Assembly (NCBI GenBank): GCA_947359465.1
Contig: OX375881.1
Span: forward strand, 120,291,967 to 120,355,966
Length of the DNA stretch: 64,000 nt
Origin: Metellina segmentata
Lineage: Eukaryota > Arthropoda > Arachnida > Araneae > Tetragnathidae
Reading direction: 5' to 3'
Of the stretch, positions 14,101 through 24,613 are shown piece by piece. The notes under the pieces are model-generated. The model was not told where the DNA came from. It did not search any database and saw only the letters and a program-made list of their open reading frames with translations. The translations under genes and the position numbers were made by a program. The first letter of the stretch is position 1, and each line of letters starts with the position of its first letter.

Positions 14101-16719
14101 TATTTGAAAGGGTCCTAAAAAGTGCTTAATTTTTATCAAAGCCTCACATTTTTCTTAGGGAGCCACACACATCGATTTATACACAGATATGCATGGAGAA
14201 AAAATAATTCCATTTTTTCATCTTCAAGGAAAAAATTGTCAAATTGCGCAGTATTGCCAAATTGGTTTTGATAAATACGAACTTCAACCAAGTGTATGAC
14301 AGCACAGCTAACTAAATTGCCGAAAAACATCAGATTCGAAATTTCCTTGTTTTACTTTTCTGTCACAAAGTATTGTAAACCGTTCATACATCAGTGTTAC
14401 CTCTCTAAAAGTTGAAGCATTTAATGCATTTTACAATTATTTTTGCTGTCTTTATTTTATCGTTTTGGATCAAATGACTTTGAAATTAGTTTTTTAAAAT
14501 GAAACGGATTTATGACCGCGACCAGTAGTCTATTGTAATGGATTTGTTTTCTCGTATTAAATGAAATTTCGCAAACATTAAAGACTTTTAGGCAAAGATG
14601 ATAGAAACATGCATGTTTTAAAGGTCTATTTTCGTGTCAGCAGATTGGAATTTTCAAAATATAATTCACATTTTACGTATAGTTCTTAGGCAAAGGTCTA
14701 GATAGTACTCCCAAGCAATCCTTTTAGTAACTACAGTGCATTGCTGCTAACGGTTATTTCTTGGCAATCCAGTTAGCCATGACAATAGCATAGAGTAGGT
14801 GTACTTGTTCTGATGTGAATTGCTGTCACTATTGGCACGATCACCAATTTGGTTCTTTTATTTTAACAAATTAGTTTCAAAGCATTGGTTGAAATAATAC
14901 ATTGAATTCTTCCTATTATTTAATTTTTCTTTTGCCTAGAAAAAAATTTGAAAGTGAAAAGCCATTTTCCCTTTTTTTATAAGTATTTTTGGGTCATAAA
15001 TACATTAACCTTTGCAGGAAACTAGATGTTGCAGCTCTTAAGAGGGAACAGTGCTTATTTTCCATATAAAAAAAAATCATACATGCCCTTCTTGAATATT
15101 GGAATATTTTTTGATGACTAATCTGTTTTTACTTTCTAGACTGTCCTGAGCCTGTAAATATATTGGCCATTGTATTGGGTGTGATCGGTGGCATCATTGC
15201 TATTGGCCTTGCGCTGCTTCTGATATGGAAACTGCTGACGACCATTCACGACCGAAGAGAGCTTGCCAAGTTTGAAAAGGAACGTCAAATGGCTCGCTGG
15301 GATACTGTAAGTGGAATGCACTGAAACCTCTCTTATATGTGTGATTCTAGTGACTTGATTCGTGACTGGCTCTTTTTTAGACAGTATTAGAATAGTAGTC
15401 ATTTGAATTATGATATACTGTGCACACGGAATCAATAATAATTTAGCTGTAAAGGATATTGTGTTAAAATGTTAAAAATTAATAGATTTGGGCTTCAATA
15501 TTATTTACAGTTCGAACCAGGCATTGACGAGTTTTTAAAAATCAGTGAATGCCTCTTCACCCAATACATTCTTTTGAATAAAATCTATTTAAAATTTGCT
15601 TTATAATAATGAATTATTTTTTAAATGTGAACACATGTGTAATATCAGGGAGTTTCTATTTTTCAACCTTGCCGACTAGGGGTTCCAGCAAAATCCTCTC
15701 AAAAGCTCCTATTTTCAAATTTGGATTGAATTTTTTTTCTCTCAAATTCATGCTAGGTCAGAAAAACCTTTGTCCCCTGCTTTTAAGTAAAACACGAATC
15801 CTTGCTTCAGTCATGCCTTCTGCTTCATTCAGGAACATGATTTTATGACTTACCTTCTGCACTATTGTTGCTCTCAAACTCTTGAGTCAAAAATTACAAG
15901 ACTTCAGATGATTTTGTTTCAATTCTTTTTCTGGTTTTGTATATTTTCAGGGAATTGTTTTCGAGTTGCTGAGAATTTTCAGAACACAGTGTTTGAAATG
16001 TTTTAACAGTGATAGGATGCACTTAATTCTATAGTCTTTTAAATAATTTCTAAAACCTATTTAATTATTTACAGTTGGAAGAAAATGTTTAACCTTTGTA
16101 ATTTATAACTCCAAGGTACTAGTTTTCTTTTTTTATACTGGTGAATTAGGTATAGCTGGCAGACTAGTTATGTGCTTTTTACACACTCGGCTTTAAAAAC
16201 TTACCAAGTATCTCTGCAAAGACTAGAAAAGTTGCCCATAGTGTATGACAACAAATTGAGTCCCATGGTTTGAACGATTCTATTAGTCAATAAATTAGGC
16301 AACTGGTGATAGCATGAAAAAATAATCTCTTCCTCTATTGGTGTCTTCAGACTGGCTCCGAGTTTATTGTTCAATGGGTATTATCATTCTTGCTTTTGAT
16401 TGTGGAAGCCATCTAACACAATTTCACACTATTATTCTGAAGTCAACTGACCCAAGGTCAAACTGCTTTCTTGTGGCAGTAATGTTTTTTCAACTATCTT
16501 AACCAGATAATCAAGTAACCAAACAACATTGTAAATACAAGAAAACAATTATCTTGACCAATAATACTAAATTTTATTACTTGTGGAGCATTTGCATATT
16601 GTACTTTTGGAATTGGCCTGTTTTCATATGAATTTTTTAAATATTTGCAGGGTGAAAATCCTATTTACAAACAAGCCACGTCCACATTCAAAAATCCAAT
16701 GTACAGTGGAAAGCAGTAA
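2999..16719 (+). CDS. mys: Integrin beta subunit, C-terminal 15 exons (betaPS / myospheroid-like), partial at 5' end
   Basis: Single-pass receptor subunit that pairs with an alpha integrin, binds extracellular matrix and links to talin and kindlin inside the cell. Exons, each with AG acceptor and GT donor: 2999-3170, 3990-4073, 5364-5627, 6608-6684, 7079-7130, 7991-8146, 8225-8367, 9481-9553, 9679-9760, 11158-11267, 12166-12264, 12367-12496, 13656-13775, 15140-15306, 16651-16719. Lengths and phases sum to one uninterrupted frame of 598 codons plus stop, which strongly supports the model. The first exon begins on the third base of a codon, so the gene continues upstream; about 200 N-terminal residues (signal peptide, PSI, start of the I-like domain) are missing. 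Seen: the [16 protein letters not shown] block, cysteine-rich repeats, a transmembrane helix, HDRRE, and NPIY plus NPMY. The tail matches what I recall of Drosophila betaPS, hence the symbol; a paralogue such as beta-nu is less likely. Confidence 0.96.
5860..6117 (+). mobile_element. tRNA-derived SINE (family 1, ACCTACC tail)
   Basis: Has a degraded B-box region (TTTAAATCCAACCC), the body TGGTGCACATTAAATCTGTT, GGGTGCCAGCTCAGGTGTGA and a tail CGACGTTAATTGACTACCTA. This tail differs from the AAAATTACCATTACC type, indicating at least two 3' variants of the family. Intronic in the integrin gene. Confidence 0.75.
10723..10900 (-). mobile_element. Helitron 3'-terminal fragment
   Basis: CTAG terminus at 10723-10726 (minus-strand 3' end) followed by interior sequence including ATTTTCTGCAGATTTCAAGT, shared with the copies at 21583 and 29381. 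The 5' half is absent. Intronic. Confidence 0.5.
11418..11652 (+). mobile_element. tRNA-derived SINE (family 1), diverged
   Basis: Body and tail of the family (GTGGAAGTTTGGAGAATGGG, then GTTAGTTAATTAACTACCTA). More substitutions than the copies at 20 or 56 kb, so older. Intronic in the integrin gene. Confidence 0.7.
12770..12960 (-). mobile_element. Helitron internal fragment
   Basis: Contains the blocks AATTATTTATTTAAAGAAAA and ATTTTCCGCAGATTTCAAAT that recur in the full-length Helitron at 29381-29990. Neither terminus is present. It lies in the intron between integrin exons 12367-12496 and 13656-13775. Confidence 0.5.
13209..13245 (-). mobile_element. Possible Helitron 3' terminus with hairpin
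   Basis: CTAG preceded by A, then a short GC hairpin (GGGCTCCGCCCC) directly inside the end, the arrangement seen at 32692. The rest of the element is not recognisable here. Confidence 0.35.
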
Positions 16720-19350
16720 CGTTTAATTTCTGATGCTTTTGAACATTTTCGAGCGTTCACAAGTGTTTGGTGCTATGACGAACTTACGAAAGTTGGATAA
16801 AGAAGCGTGCCTTGTGTGCCACATTGGGACATTTGCAAAGCAAAAGTTTTAATGTGATGGAAGTTTTAAAGTTTGGTAGACATTTTTGTGTAAAAATTGT
16901 CTTTTAGTAAGTTTATCCATCTTTTAAGTACCCTCGTATGGTTGATGTGTCATTTTTTTAAAACTGTAAAGTAGATGTGCCAATTTAAATGATTTAGACT
17001 AACTGTTTGTTCTGTGACCCTTTTAAGTTAACCTTTTTTATTACTTTTTTTGTGATAACTTTGAGAAGTTTTTTTTTTTTTTGTTGTTCCCATTTTTTTG
17101 TGTGTTTTTAAGTTTACTTTTACAAAAAATATTAAACGTTTGGTGTACATTATGAAATGAGAGTAGAGTTGTTTGATAATAGTTTTGTACTTGCATATTA
17201 TATAAAAGCTTCATGCAGAAGGTTGAAAATTGTTAGCCTTATCTGTTATTTATTAGCTATTATAGATACATCTCAAATAGATGGAAAACTGTTTCTTGCC
17301 CTAGATGTATTACTGTTTCATAAGTTTTATTGATAAAGTATGCCATTGATAAACCTATCTAATTCTGTAAAATGTCTAATTTGTATGTCCATAAATAACT
17401 GAAGATTATTTATTGAATGATCCTTAATTTTATATTTCTATTTAATTGATGTCGTGAAAATTTTCTGTTCAATTTTCTTTTTCTTTGACTAAAATGGGGG
17501 GGGTGAATAGTTTCAAATTACATCTCTATTGGAAAGATGGTACAGTAAATATTCAAATGGAAAATTAATACATTTAGAATTAAGGAATTGTGCTATGCTA
17601 TGGACACAGGTATGCTGTATTGGCAGAATTATGTAGACATTATATAAAAAATATTTTATGTAGAATGAGCTCTTTGTGTTGCTTTAAAAAAAAAAGTCCT
17701 CTTCCTAAGGTTTGTGTTTCATATATTTGCTTTGAATTAAAGCCATAACTTGGCAGCTATTTCGTTTTCAGTTTTGCTATCTTTTTTTGTGTAGTTTGTA
17801 TTTTCCCAGTTCATTTTTTTAGACCAAATTCTTAAATTTGGTCGTATGCATTTAAAAAAATTATTGAATGGGGGAAATGCAAATAGTCCTTTTTACAACA
17901 TACTATTCTAACTCAGTATAACAGCTTAGTCGGAGTTCAGTTTACAAAGGCTTCTTTAGCAACTTAGAAGCGTAGTGTTTTAGGAATTCGTGATTTTTTT
18001 TTCTTCTTGTGTACACTTGTAGGTGGCTAATTTAATTTAGAGCATGAAGGTGAAGTAAAGTATAAAATGAATTGAGTTACTCATGCTTTTATGTGATGTT
18101 GTCATCTGTTAAGGTGTGCAACAAAGAAAAGTGTACTTAGAAATAAAATGTTTAAAGAACATTTTAAGTTTTTATTATTATACATTGACAAATATTAATT
18201 TCCTAAAATTAATCATGACTGACTTCATTTAAACTTTGAATATGTTATTCCCTATATAGAATTACTTGCAGGCTATAATATGTTTAATAACATTTCATTC
18301 TTTGTTCTAAAGAACTAAAATTGTTTTGTGTATACATTTACAATTGCATCATCAGCTTAATTTTGTGTGTTCATATGAAAAGTTAGTGTGTATTTATGTT
18401 TTTCTTTCTGAATCTCTTGTTCGTTATATTTTTATCTACTCATTTATGGAACGTAAAGATATTTAAATCTTAAAAAACTTATTTTGATTAAACTCTGATC
18501 ATATTTCAGAAAAGAAAATTCTGCTACATTTTCTTGCATTTTAGTATGAAGAAGGAGCTTCTGGATTTAGAGAAAATTTATTTGTATTTATAGAATATAA
18601 TGTTCTAAAAGATAAATAAGCCTTATTGACCAGATTCTTTACGTCAAACAAAGCGTAAACCTTCCATAAAGTGGATTTTTTATATTGCAACTTTCAGTGT
18701 CTTTATAAAATTAATTAATGTGAAGAGTATTAGAAAAAGTGCTGGTCTTATAAATTTTCTCTCTATTGAGGAAATTATTTAAGAATTGTGATAATTGCAA
18801 CAATACGGACAATCATTTAAATTACATTAGAAGTTTATAACGCTACTTTGATAGAATGTTCCGTTTTAAGTATCTACTTTTCTTAGTTTACTTATAAGTA
18901 AATTTTAACATAATGATACTTGTTAATGGTTTACTTGTCGGTGGTTGCTTCTTAATCATGGAGTTAGTTATTATATTTTCTGTAACTGCCTGTGGATGAG
19001 TTATCATGTTTATATGTGCAGATTTTTTATTTTGCACAGAGTATTATACCCCTTCTTCTCTGGTTAACCTATAACTCAATGTGCAATATAACATGTTGTT
19101 TATATAAACCGTTGTGAAAACTCTTTTGTGCATCCATTGCAATAGTTTGTAAAACTTCCATTTTCTCATGAAGTGGTTCGAATTGGATTTAATTGAGTGC
19201 AATCTTCATGTGCTCATTATCTGCTGCACTTTGCCATAAGACTGCTCTAATATTTTAACAAGTTTTGTGACATTGCATAAGGCAGCTCTAGATTACTTGA
19301 CAGTACTGGATTGTATATTCTATTTAAATAAAAGTTATTTGTAACCTATA
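16720..19350 (+). other. mys: Probable long 3' untranslated region of the integrin gene
   Basis: After the TAA at 16717-16719 comes about 2.6 kb of T-rich sequence with no exon-like frame and none of the SINE or hAT repeats that crowd the sequence after 19.6 kb. That absence is consistent with transcribed sequence under constraint. Several AATAAA or ATTAAA hexamers occur (for example near 17738 and 18141), so shorter isoforms are possible. The extent is inferred from the signal at 19327, not from transcript data. Confidence 0.55.
19327..19332 (+). promoter_or_regulatory. Candidate distal polyadenylation signal (AATAAA)
   Basis: AATAAA followed within about 20 bases by a GT-rich stretch (gtgtgtgctggtttttgtag), the usual downstream element for cleavage. 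It lies just before the repeat-rich region and is the best candidate for the end of the integrin transcript. Confidence 0.5.
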
Positions 19351-19647
19351 GTGTGTGCTGGTTTTTGTAGTGCTGTGATTAACTTTCATTCAGGAAAACA
19401 TGTTCCAAAACACTTTTCATGTATTTCTGATTACTGATGGTGTCCAGTCAGTGAATCAGTTTTACCTGGGATCTGCTGGACTTGGTTCAGAGCACATCGT
19501 CAACAAGGGACCATCGAAAATCGTATTGTTTTTGTAAAAAAATAGCATGTAGTTACCATTTTGGTATATTGAGCATTGACTATTTTTATCACCGTTTGAT
19601 GAGCAAGAAAAATTAAGCCTTAGAAAGAGTTATTTTTCAAAATTAAC

Positions 19648-19867
19648 ATTACACTGGCGTAACAACGGATTGACGATGGTCGTTGATCAAACCTCCTAGG
19701 AAATGATCCGAGGACGAGGCAACACACTCCAAACTTCCTCGCAACGTGAAGACTCGAGGCCACGACGAATTTAACGTGAACCAGCCCCTCTTTGTATACG
19801 ACGGTCTTTGGTTAGATCCGAACTCTCAACCCTCTGATGCTTTTCCGACCGGGCTACCACGGCCCCT
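19648..19867 (-). mobile_element. tRNA-derived SINE (family 1), partial
   Basis: Minus-strand copy: tail-side GCGTAACAACGGATTGACGA, body CCTCGCAACGTGAAGACTCG, head GGGCTACCACGGCC at the right end. Starts the SINE cluster that follows the integrin 3' UTR. Confidence 0.65.
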
Positions 19868-19918
19868 GCAAATAATAATTCAAATCACTTACTAAAAAAA
19901 AGAGCAATAGCACTTTGT

Positions 19919-20245
19919 ATGGTAATGGTAATTTTAGTTAACGTCGTACTAGAGCAACACAACGGGCTATTGACGACGGTCCGGAATCAGTCCCTTAAGG
20001 GAAAGATTCGAGGACAACACCTCGTAATTTTGAACCACGGTCAGATGACGAAGCAACACCTGAGCTGGCACCCTACTCCAAACTTCCACGCCAACCCAAC
20101 GTGAGGACTTTCGGCCACGACAGATTTAAGATGCACCAGCCGCCTCTACACCATACGTTTATAAACATCCATGCCCGGATTCGAACCTGGAACCTTCCTA
20201 TCTAGAGGCTAACACCTTAACCACTATACCGGTAGGTCGGCGCAC
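19919..20245 (-). mobile_element. tRNA-derived SINE (family 1), essentially full length
   Basis: Reference copy of the family. Minus strand: a tRNA-like head with A-box TAGTGGTTAAGGTG and B-box GGTTCGAATCC about 35 bases apart (internal RNA polymerase III promoter), a 230-base body, and the tail ACGTTAACTAAAATTACCAT. Length is about 325 bases. It has no coding capacity and would depend on a LINE for movement. Near-identical blocks occur at 56571-56903. Confidence 0.85.
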
Positions 20246-20384
20246 TAACTTTGTCCTGAGCTGGACTAGGGCACACGTATGTCTCGCAGGAGAGTAGTTG
20301 GCCTCCAGCAGTGGCAAGTATCTAGATGTTCCTGCCTCTCTTTCTTTTTTGAAGAGATCATGAGCTAAATTAGTGTTGGAAGAT

Positions 20385-20668
20385 AGATTGGGAACTGGAG
20401 GTTTCGAGTTCGAATCAAACCAACGACCACCGAGAACAAAGGGAGGCTGGTAAACGTCAAATCAGTTGTGGCTTCAACTGTTCACTTTGGCGTGGTGTGG
20501 ATGTTTGGAGAGTGGGTTGCCAGCTCAGGCGTGACCTCGTCACAGTGGTTCAAAATTACATGGTACTGTCGTGGGTTCTTTTCTTTTGAGGGTTTCGATC
20601 CCGGACCGTCGTCAATAGCCCGTTGTATTGCTCCAGTACGAAGTTAAATAAAAATTACCAGTAAGATG
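20385..20668 (+). mobile_element. tRNA-derived SINE (family 1)
   Basis: Starts with a B-box-like GAGTTCGAATCAAACC, followed by the body GTGTGGATGTTTGGAGAGTG and tail AAATAAAAATTACCAGTAAG. The head resembles the variant seen at 5860 and 55390 (AACAAAGGGAGGCTGGT) rather than that at 19919. Confidence 0.75.
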
Positions 20669-20747
20669 TTAATTAAAATACCAGCACGACTTATAAGTAG
20701 ACATCATCTTGGCCAATTGATATATATATATAAACCACATCGGTGGT

Positions 20748-21052
20748 ATTTTAATTAACGGTTGCACTGGAGCAACACAACGCGCTAATGGTGGTGGTCT
20801 CGTGTTCGGGATCAAACCCGAAGAGAAAGATCGAGGACAACCAAAACACCACTTCATTTTGAACCATGGTTAGATGCCGAGGTTACGACTGAGCTGGCAC
20901 GCTAATCTCGAAACATTTACACCACGCGAGGACTTTTGAGGCCACGACAGATTTAACGTGCGTCATTCCCTTGTATATGATGGTTTTGGGTTGGATTTTA
21001 ACTAGTAACCCTCCGGTTGCTAATCCATTATACTTGTGTATGACCACGCCGA
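20748..21052 (-). mobile_element. tRNA-derived SINE (family 1)
   Basis: Minus-strand copy from the tail (TTTTAATTAACGGTTGCACT) through the body (GGACTTTTGAGGCCACGACA) to a degraded tRNA-like head (GGTTGCTAATCCATTATACT). Head-to-tail arrangement with its neighbours is not regular, so these are independent insertions. Confidence 0.75.
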
Positions 21053-21399
21053 CCAACCGTCTATCCGCTCTTGTCTACTCTAGCCCAGTCAGGTGCTTAC
21101 GAGCTAGCAAACTGTGTATGCGCAATTGTAGTGGTGACTAAGTTTGCCACACTGGTTCACACTTTTTTCCAATTATTTACATTTGGGATGTTTGTAAAAC
21201 AAGCGGATGGACAAATAAAGAATCCGAAAACAAGACATTTCAAAGGTTAGCGCATGCGCATTAGTTAGGATTTGCATGGAAAAATATCTGAAGGAAGGAT
21301 ATTCGTGGTAAGATAATTATTTTTTAAATTACGTCGGGAACTTGATTGCTAATCATAGGCCACTGCAAGGCCGGAAAGCGATGGTCATTTGTGAAGGGG

Positions 21400-21533
21400 C
21401 ACCTAATGGGCGACCATCACTACCCCTAACAAAGGACAGCACAATTACATCCATGCCCTGACCCCGGATTCGAACCGGGAACCTTCCGATCCAGAGGCCA
21501 ACACCTTGACCACTAGACCGGTTGGTCAGCGGT
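21400..21533 (-). mobile_element. tRNA-like SINE head with a different body
   Basis: Minus strand carries A-box TAGTGGTCAAGGTG and B-box GGTTCGAATCCGGG, almost the same head as the 19919 copy. It then continues into sequence (GTGCTGTCCTTTGTTAGGGG) absent from family 1, so it is a related SINE with an exchanged body. Confidence 0.6.
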
Positions 21534-21582
21534 AAGATAATGGGGAACTCTGTTTTCGAACTAAAAACTAATTAATGGAATA

Positions 21583-21985
21583 CTAGCCACTGCATGACCA
21601 GCCCGGCGTGCCCGTGACAGTTCTTTTCGTGGGGACCACTGCTCTCTAACACCTGGTGATTACCCATTCGCAAACCAAATGGGAATTCGTAGCCTATTGG
21701 ATAACAGCCGTTACGGCGGATACATCGGCCGCTAGCCGGATACGGCGTTGTCAAATGCGGCCAAATTCGAATTGCGAAGAGGTCCAATCGGCGTAACGTC
21801 ACAATATCGTGCGAAAATATAAATATTTTACTGAAAAATTATTTATTAAAAGAAAATCAAACGTATAAGGTATCTATCTGGTGTAAAATTTTCCGCTGAT
21901 TTTTAAATCCGTTGAAATTTTTATTCTATTTTTAACGATCGCTAAGATAGAAAAAAAGCACTGAAGAACGCCAGTCATAACTTTA
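21583..21985 (-). mobile_element. Non-autonomous Helitron, 5'-truncated
   Basis: Minus-strand 3' terminus CTAG at 21583-21586 preceded by A, with GCCACTGCATGACC next to it, closely like the end at 29381. Interior blocks ATTATTTATTAAAAGAAAAT and ATTTTCCGCTGATTTTTAAA match the 29.4-kb copy. The TCTCTACTAT 5' terminus is missing. Confidence 0.6.
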
Positions 21986-22341
21986 GTTCTGTAAGAGTTC
22001 TGCGTAAATAAACACGAACAATATCTTTTTATGGAAGACGAATACTACCATTTTTATTTTTTAATAGTTCCAATAAAACAAGAGGTTAGGGATTTTTTTT
22101 TCCTATGAATATTTAAAGACCATCAGGCACGTACAATAATTAAATTTAAAAAAAAATTACATATTTTTTGTACATGCAAAAAAATTTTCTTTGAAAACTG
22201 GGTTAGTTTTGTTTTGTGATTTCTCAGTGGAAAATATTGTTCATATATAATATTTCAGTTTGGGACAGTATGTTACACGAGCGGATAGATATGCAACGGT
22301 TTCCCCTGACGTCACAGAATCGATAACCAATGAGAAGAGAA

Positions 22342-23181
22342 CCATGATAGTACTTTACGCAAGTCCAACTTGATTGGCTAGTTTCACGGGCTTGGCTTCA
22401 CTTGGATATCTCGCCAATCTGATTGTTGCAGTAACCATTTTGATTTGATCTCGCCAACTTATCCAAAGGGTACTTATACTTTTAAAGAGCTACTGTTCGG
22501 AAAGCAACGATGACCTAATGGCTAAAGTCACCTACCTTCAGATTGACGTTTACAGCGGAGGATGACTTCACGAGTTCGAACCCGTCTGGCGGAGAAGTTT
22601 TTAGATCTTCCAAATTATTTTTAAAAAATTCCAATTTAATTCCTTTTTATTCTAAATTACTTTTCCTATTTTTTAATACCCTTTTTATATTTTTCCAAGC
22701 TTCCGTTGATTTTACATAAATAATCTAAGAACCACTCCTGAACTCATTACCAGCTGATATTTTACCGCCCCTCTGCCGTCCCCTTTGCTTTAGGATGATG
22801 GTGTCGTATCCACCCCTGGCTTAGGACCATTCTGATGTAACAAAAAGCATACATAAAACACTAACTTATATAGTTATTAACTTATATAATAAAAGGATAC
22901 AATTTTCGATGATGATGTTAGATCAATGAAAATCATGTTACACACCTTATTTCCTTTTTTCTATAGCCCCTCTTGATTATACAGCAGATCTGAATTTAAA
23001 GTTACCGAGTCAACTAAAATATATAACTAAACAGCAGCAAAGAAATTTATCCTCACATAAATTTCGAAGTACGCCAAAGGAAGAGATAAATTGCCAACAG
23101 AAAAATTCTGATGACATACGTATCTAGGTAATGTGATCCGATTAGCCAATCAAGTTGGACTTGCGTAAAGTACTATCATGG
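22342..23181. mobile_element. Inverted-repeat element with perfect 39-bp arms
   Basis: 22342-22380 and 23143-23181 are exact reverse complements over 39 bases (ending CCATGATAGTACTTTACGCA). The interior contains a tRNA-like segment (22508-22598) and no convincing frame. A diverged direct copy of the left arm and interior occurs at 46979-47770, but it lacks the right arm. I saw no target duplication immediately outside the arms. Sequence beyond the right arm (to about 23320) reappears inverted at 46690-46980, so the true element is probably longer. Superfamily not identified. Confidence 0.6.
22508..22598 (+). repeat. tRNA-like segment inside the inverted-repeat element
   Basis: GATGACCTAATGGCTAAAGT resembles an A-box region, and CGAGTTCGAACCCGTC is a good B-box. 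Spacing is longer than in a functional tRNA and the acceptor stem does not pair, so this is a tRNA-derived repeat and not a tRNA gene. A related segment is at 47272-47360, where the B-box is damaged. Confidence 0.5.
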
Positions 23182-23574
23182 GATTGAGGCGCCTGTGTTC
23201 CGCACGTGCCTCCCGTAACTGTGTACGACCCGGAGTGTCTATTGCGCCGTACAAAATACGGCTATATAACTTTTCATTCTATGTAGCCGTACAGCGCAGT
23301 TCCTTACTGCGCAGCTCGTAGAATGCGCATGGGCAAACTTTGTTTGGTGATTTCGCCAATCTAAAGTAGAATTCTAGCAGTCCTGTCCTGATAAGCCATA
23401 AGTAAAAGCATTTGCCATTTGGAAGGACGTGGGATTCTGTGTAAGTAATGAGTAGAGGTCTTTTTTGTGTGCCGACCAAGTGTTTTTCCATTTAGAAGCT
23501 AAATTTATGTAAGCAATAATATTTTTATTTGAAATTTAATATTTTCATTGCTTTATATTTGCTTTGCAAATTGT

Positions 23575-24597
23575 GGTGGAGTGGTCGCAAACGGGACTGT
23601 AGCGCCAAGGCGTTTGTTTTGGTCGCCAAACCAAGATGGCGGAGATCGCCATAACAAGATGGCGCGGTGTCCATGTAGCAAAATTCACACTGTGAACCTT
23701 TGCATAAATGGATTTGATAGCAATTTCTATGGATTTTATAGTAATTTTTTGCGAAATGGTATAGAAAAATGAAACTTACCCTCATTTTGTCGCCACATTA
23801 TAAATCGCTAGAAAATTCGATGCACGAAAGAATATTCGTATTTTAACGGAGGAAGATGCCCGGATAATCTCTCTCAACGACCTCAATGTCACCGTGTTTT
23901 AGCGGCAGCAAGTACATCTGCAAATTTGCTACTGCCTACATTAGTTGCGGGAAGAGTACCAAACTCCTTGAATATACCACATCCTTTCGGCAATATGCTG
24001 CACATTCCGCTGGTGATCCACGAACAGCTTCAAAATGCGAATCATTGTCAAGCTTCTTGATCTCGGATATTCTACGCCGTTGTTTAAAATAAATAAAGCC
24101 CTGACAATGGACGCGTTTAGTCTTCGGACAGATCTCGCTACCGAAGCAAATATATTCATGGCAATCCTAGTTAGCGAACGGCTCATTCTCAACTTGAAAA
24201 AAAGTAAACACCAACCTTTACACAAAAAAAAACACGGTAATTAACTGGTAATTTTTAGTTAACGTCGTACTAGAGTAACACAACGGGATTCAAAAAAAAA
24301 AAAACGGAGTAGTTAAACAAGAAAAAAATGCACGAGGAACGATAAAACACAGACCACGGTGAAACGATAAAAAAACAAAGTGGCGGATTAAGCGTCGTTA
24401 TCTCTTATCGTTAAACGAGAAAAAAAAATCTAAACCAATCAGAGCACGTTTAATTTCACTTCAAAACACGGTTTAATTCCAATCAGATAACGTCTTTAAA
24501 ATCCTAATCTTCTTAATAGGGTTGCCATAAAAAACCTAAAGGGAAGGTTACCACTTTGGCGAGAAAAAAGGACTGTCCCGTTTGCGACCACTCCACC
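23575..24597. mobile_element. Terminal-inverted-repeat element with 8-bp target duplication
   Basis: Ends are inverted copies of GGTGGAGTGGTCGCAAACGG plus three to four more bases. The element is flanked on both sides by CAAATTGT (23567-23574 and 24598-24605), an exact 8-bp target duplication of the kind made by hAT and P transposases. Its 1023 bases include short frames on both strands (23941-24225 minus is the longest, with no motif I recognise) and a nested SINE tail at 24241-24288. Probably a non-autonomous element. Confidence 0.75.
24241..24288 (-). mobile_element. SINE tail fragment (family 1)
   Basis: TAACTGGTAATTTTTAGTTA then ACGTCGTACTAGAGTAACAC is the reverse complement of the family-1 3' end. 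It breaks off into an A-run, and it is nested in the element at 23575-24597. Confidence 0.6.
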
Positions 24598-24613
24598 CAA
24601 ATTGTTTTGTTCC

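Larger units (their letters stand above)
12367..16719 (+). other. mys: Integrin exons 12-15 of the window: beta-tail, transmembrane helix, cytoplasmic NPxY tail
   Basis: Exons 12367-12496 and 13656-13775 encode the last stalk cysteines and the beta-tail domain ([18 protein letters not shown]). Exon 15140-15306 encodes the membrane-proximal segment, one hydrophobic helix ([20 protein letters not shown]) and the inner-face motif [18 protein letters not shown]. The Asp of HDRRE is the residue known in the family to pair with the GFFKR motif of alpha chains. Exon 16651-16719 encodes GENPIYKQ and KNPMYSGKQ then TAA. The membrane-proximal NPIY is the talin-type site and the distal NPMY the kindlin-type site. 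Length and motif spacing are normal for the family. Confidence 0.95.

Noticed and set aside
15609..15848. 79-codon frame in an integrin intron
   Set aside because: No acceptor or donor in a usable phase and no recognisable domain.
20161..20243. Possible tRNA gene (minus strand, A and B boxes)
   Set aside because: The boxes are good but no acceptor stem pairs and the sequence continues into the repeated SINE body, as at 56571-56903.
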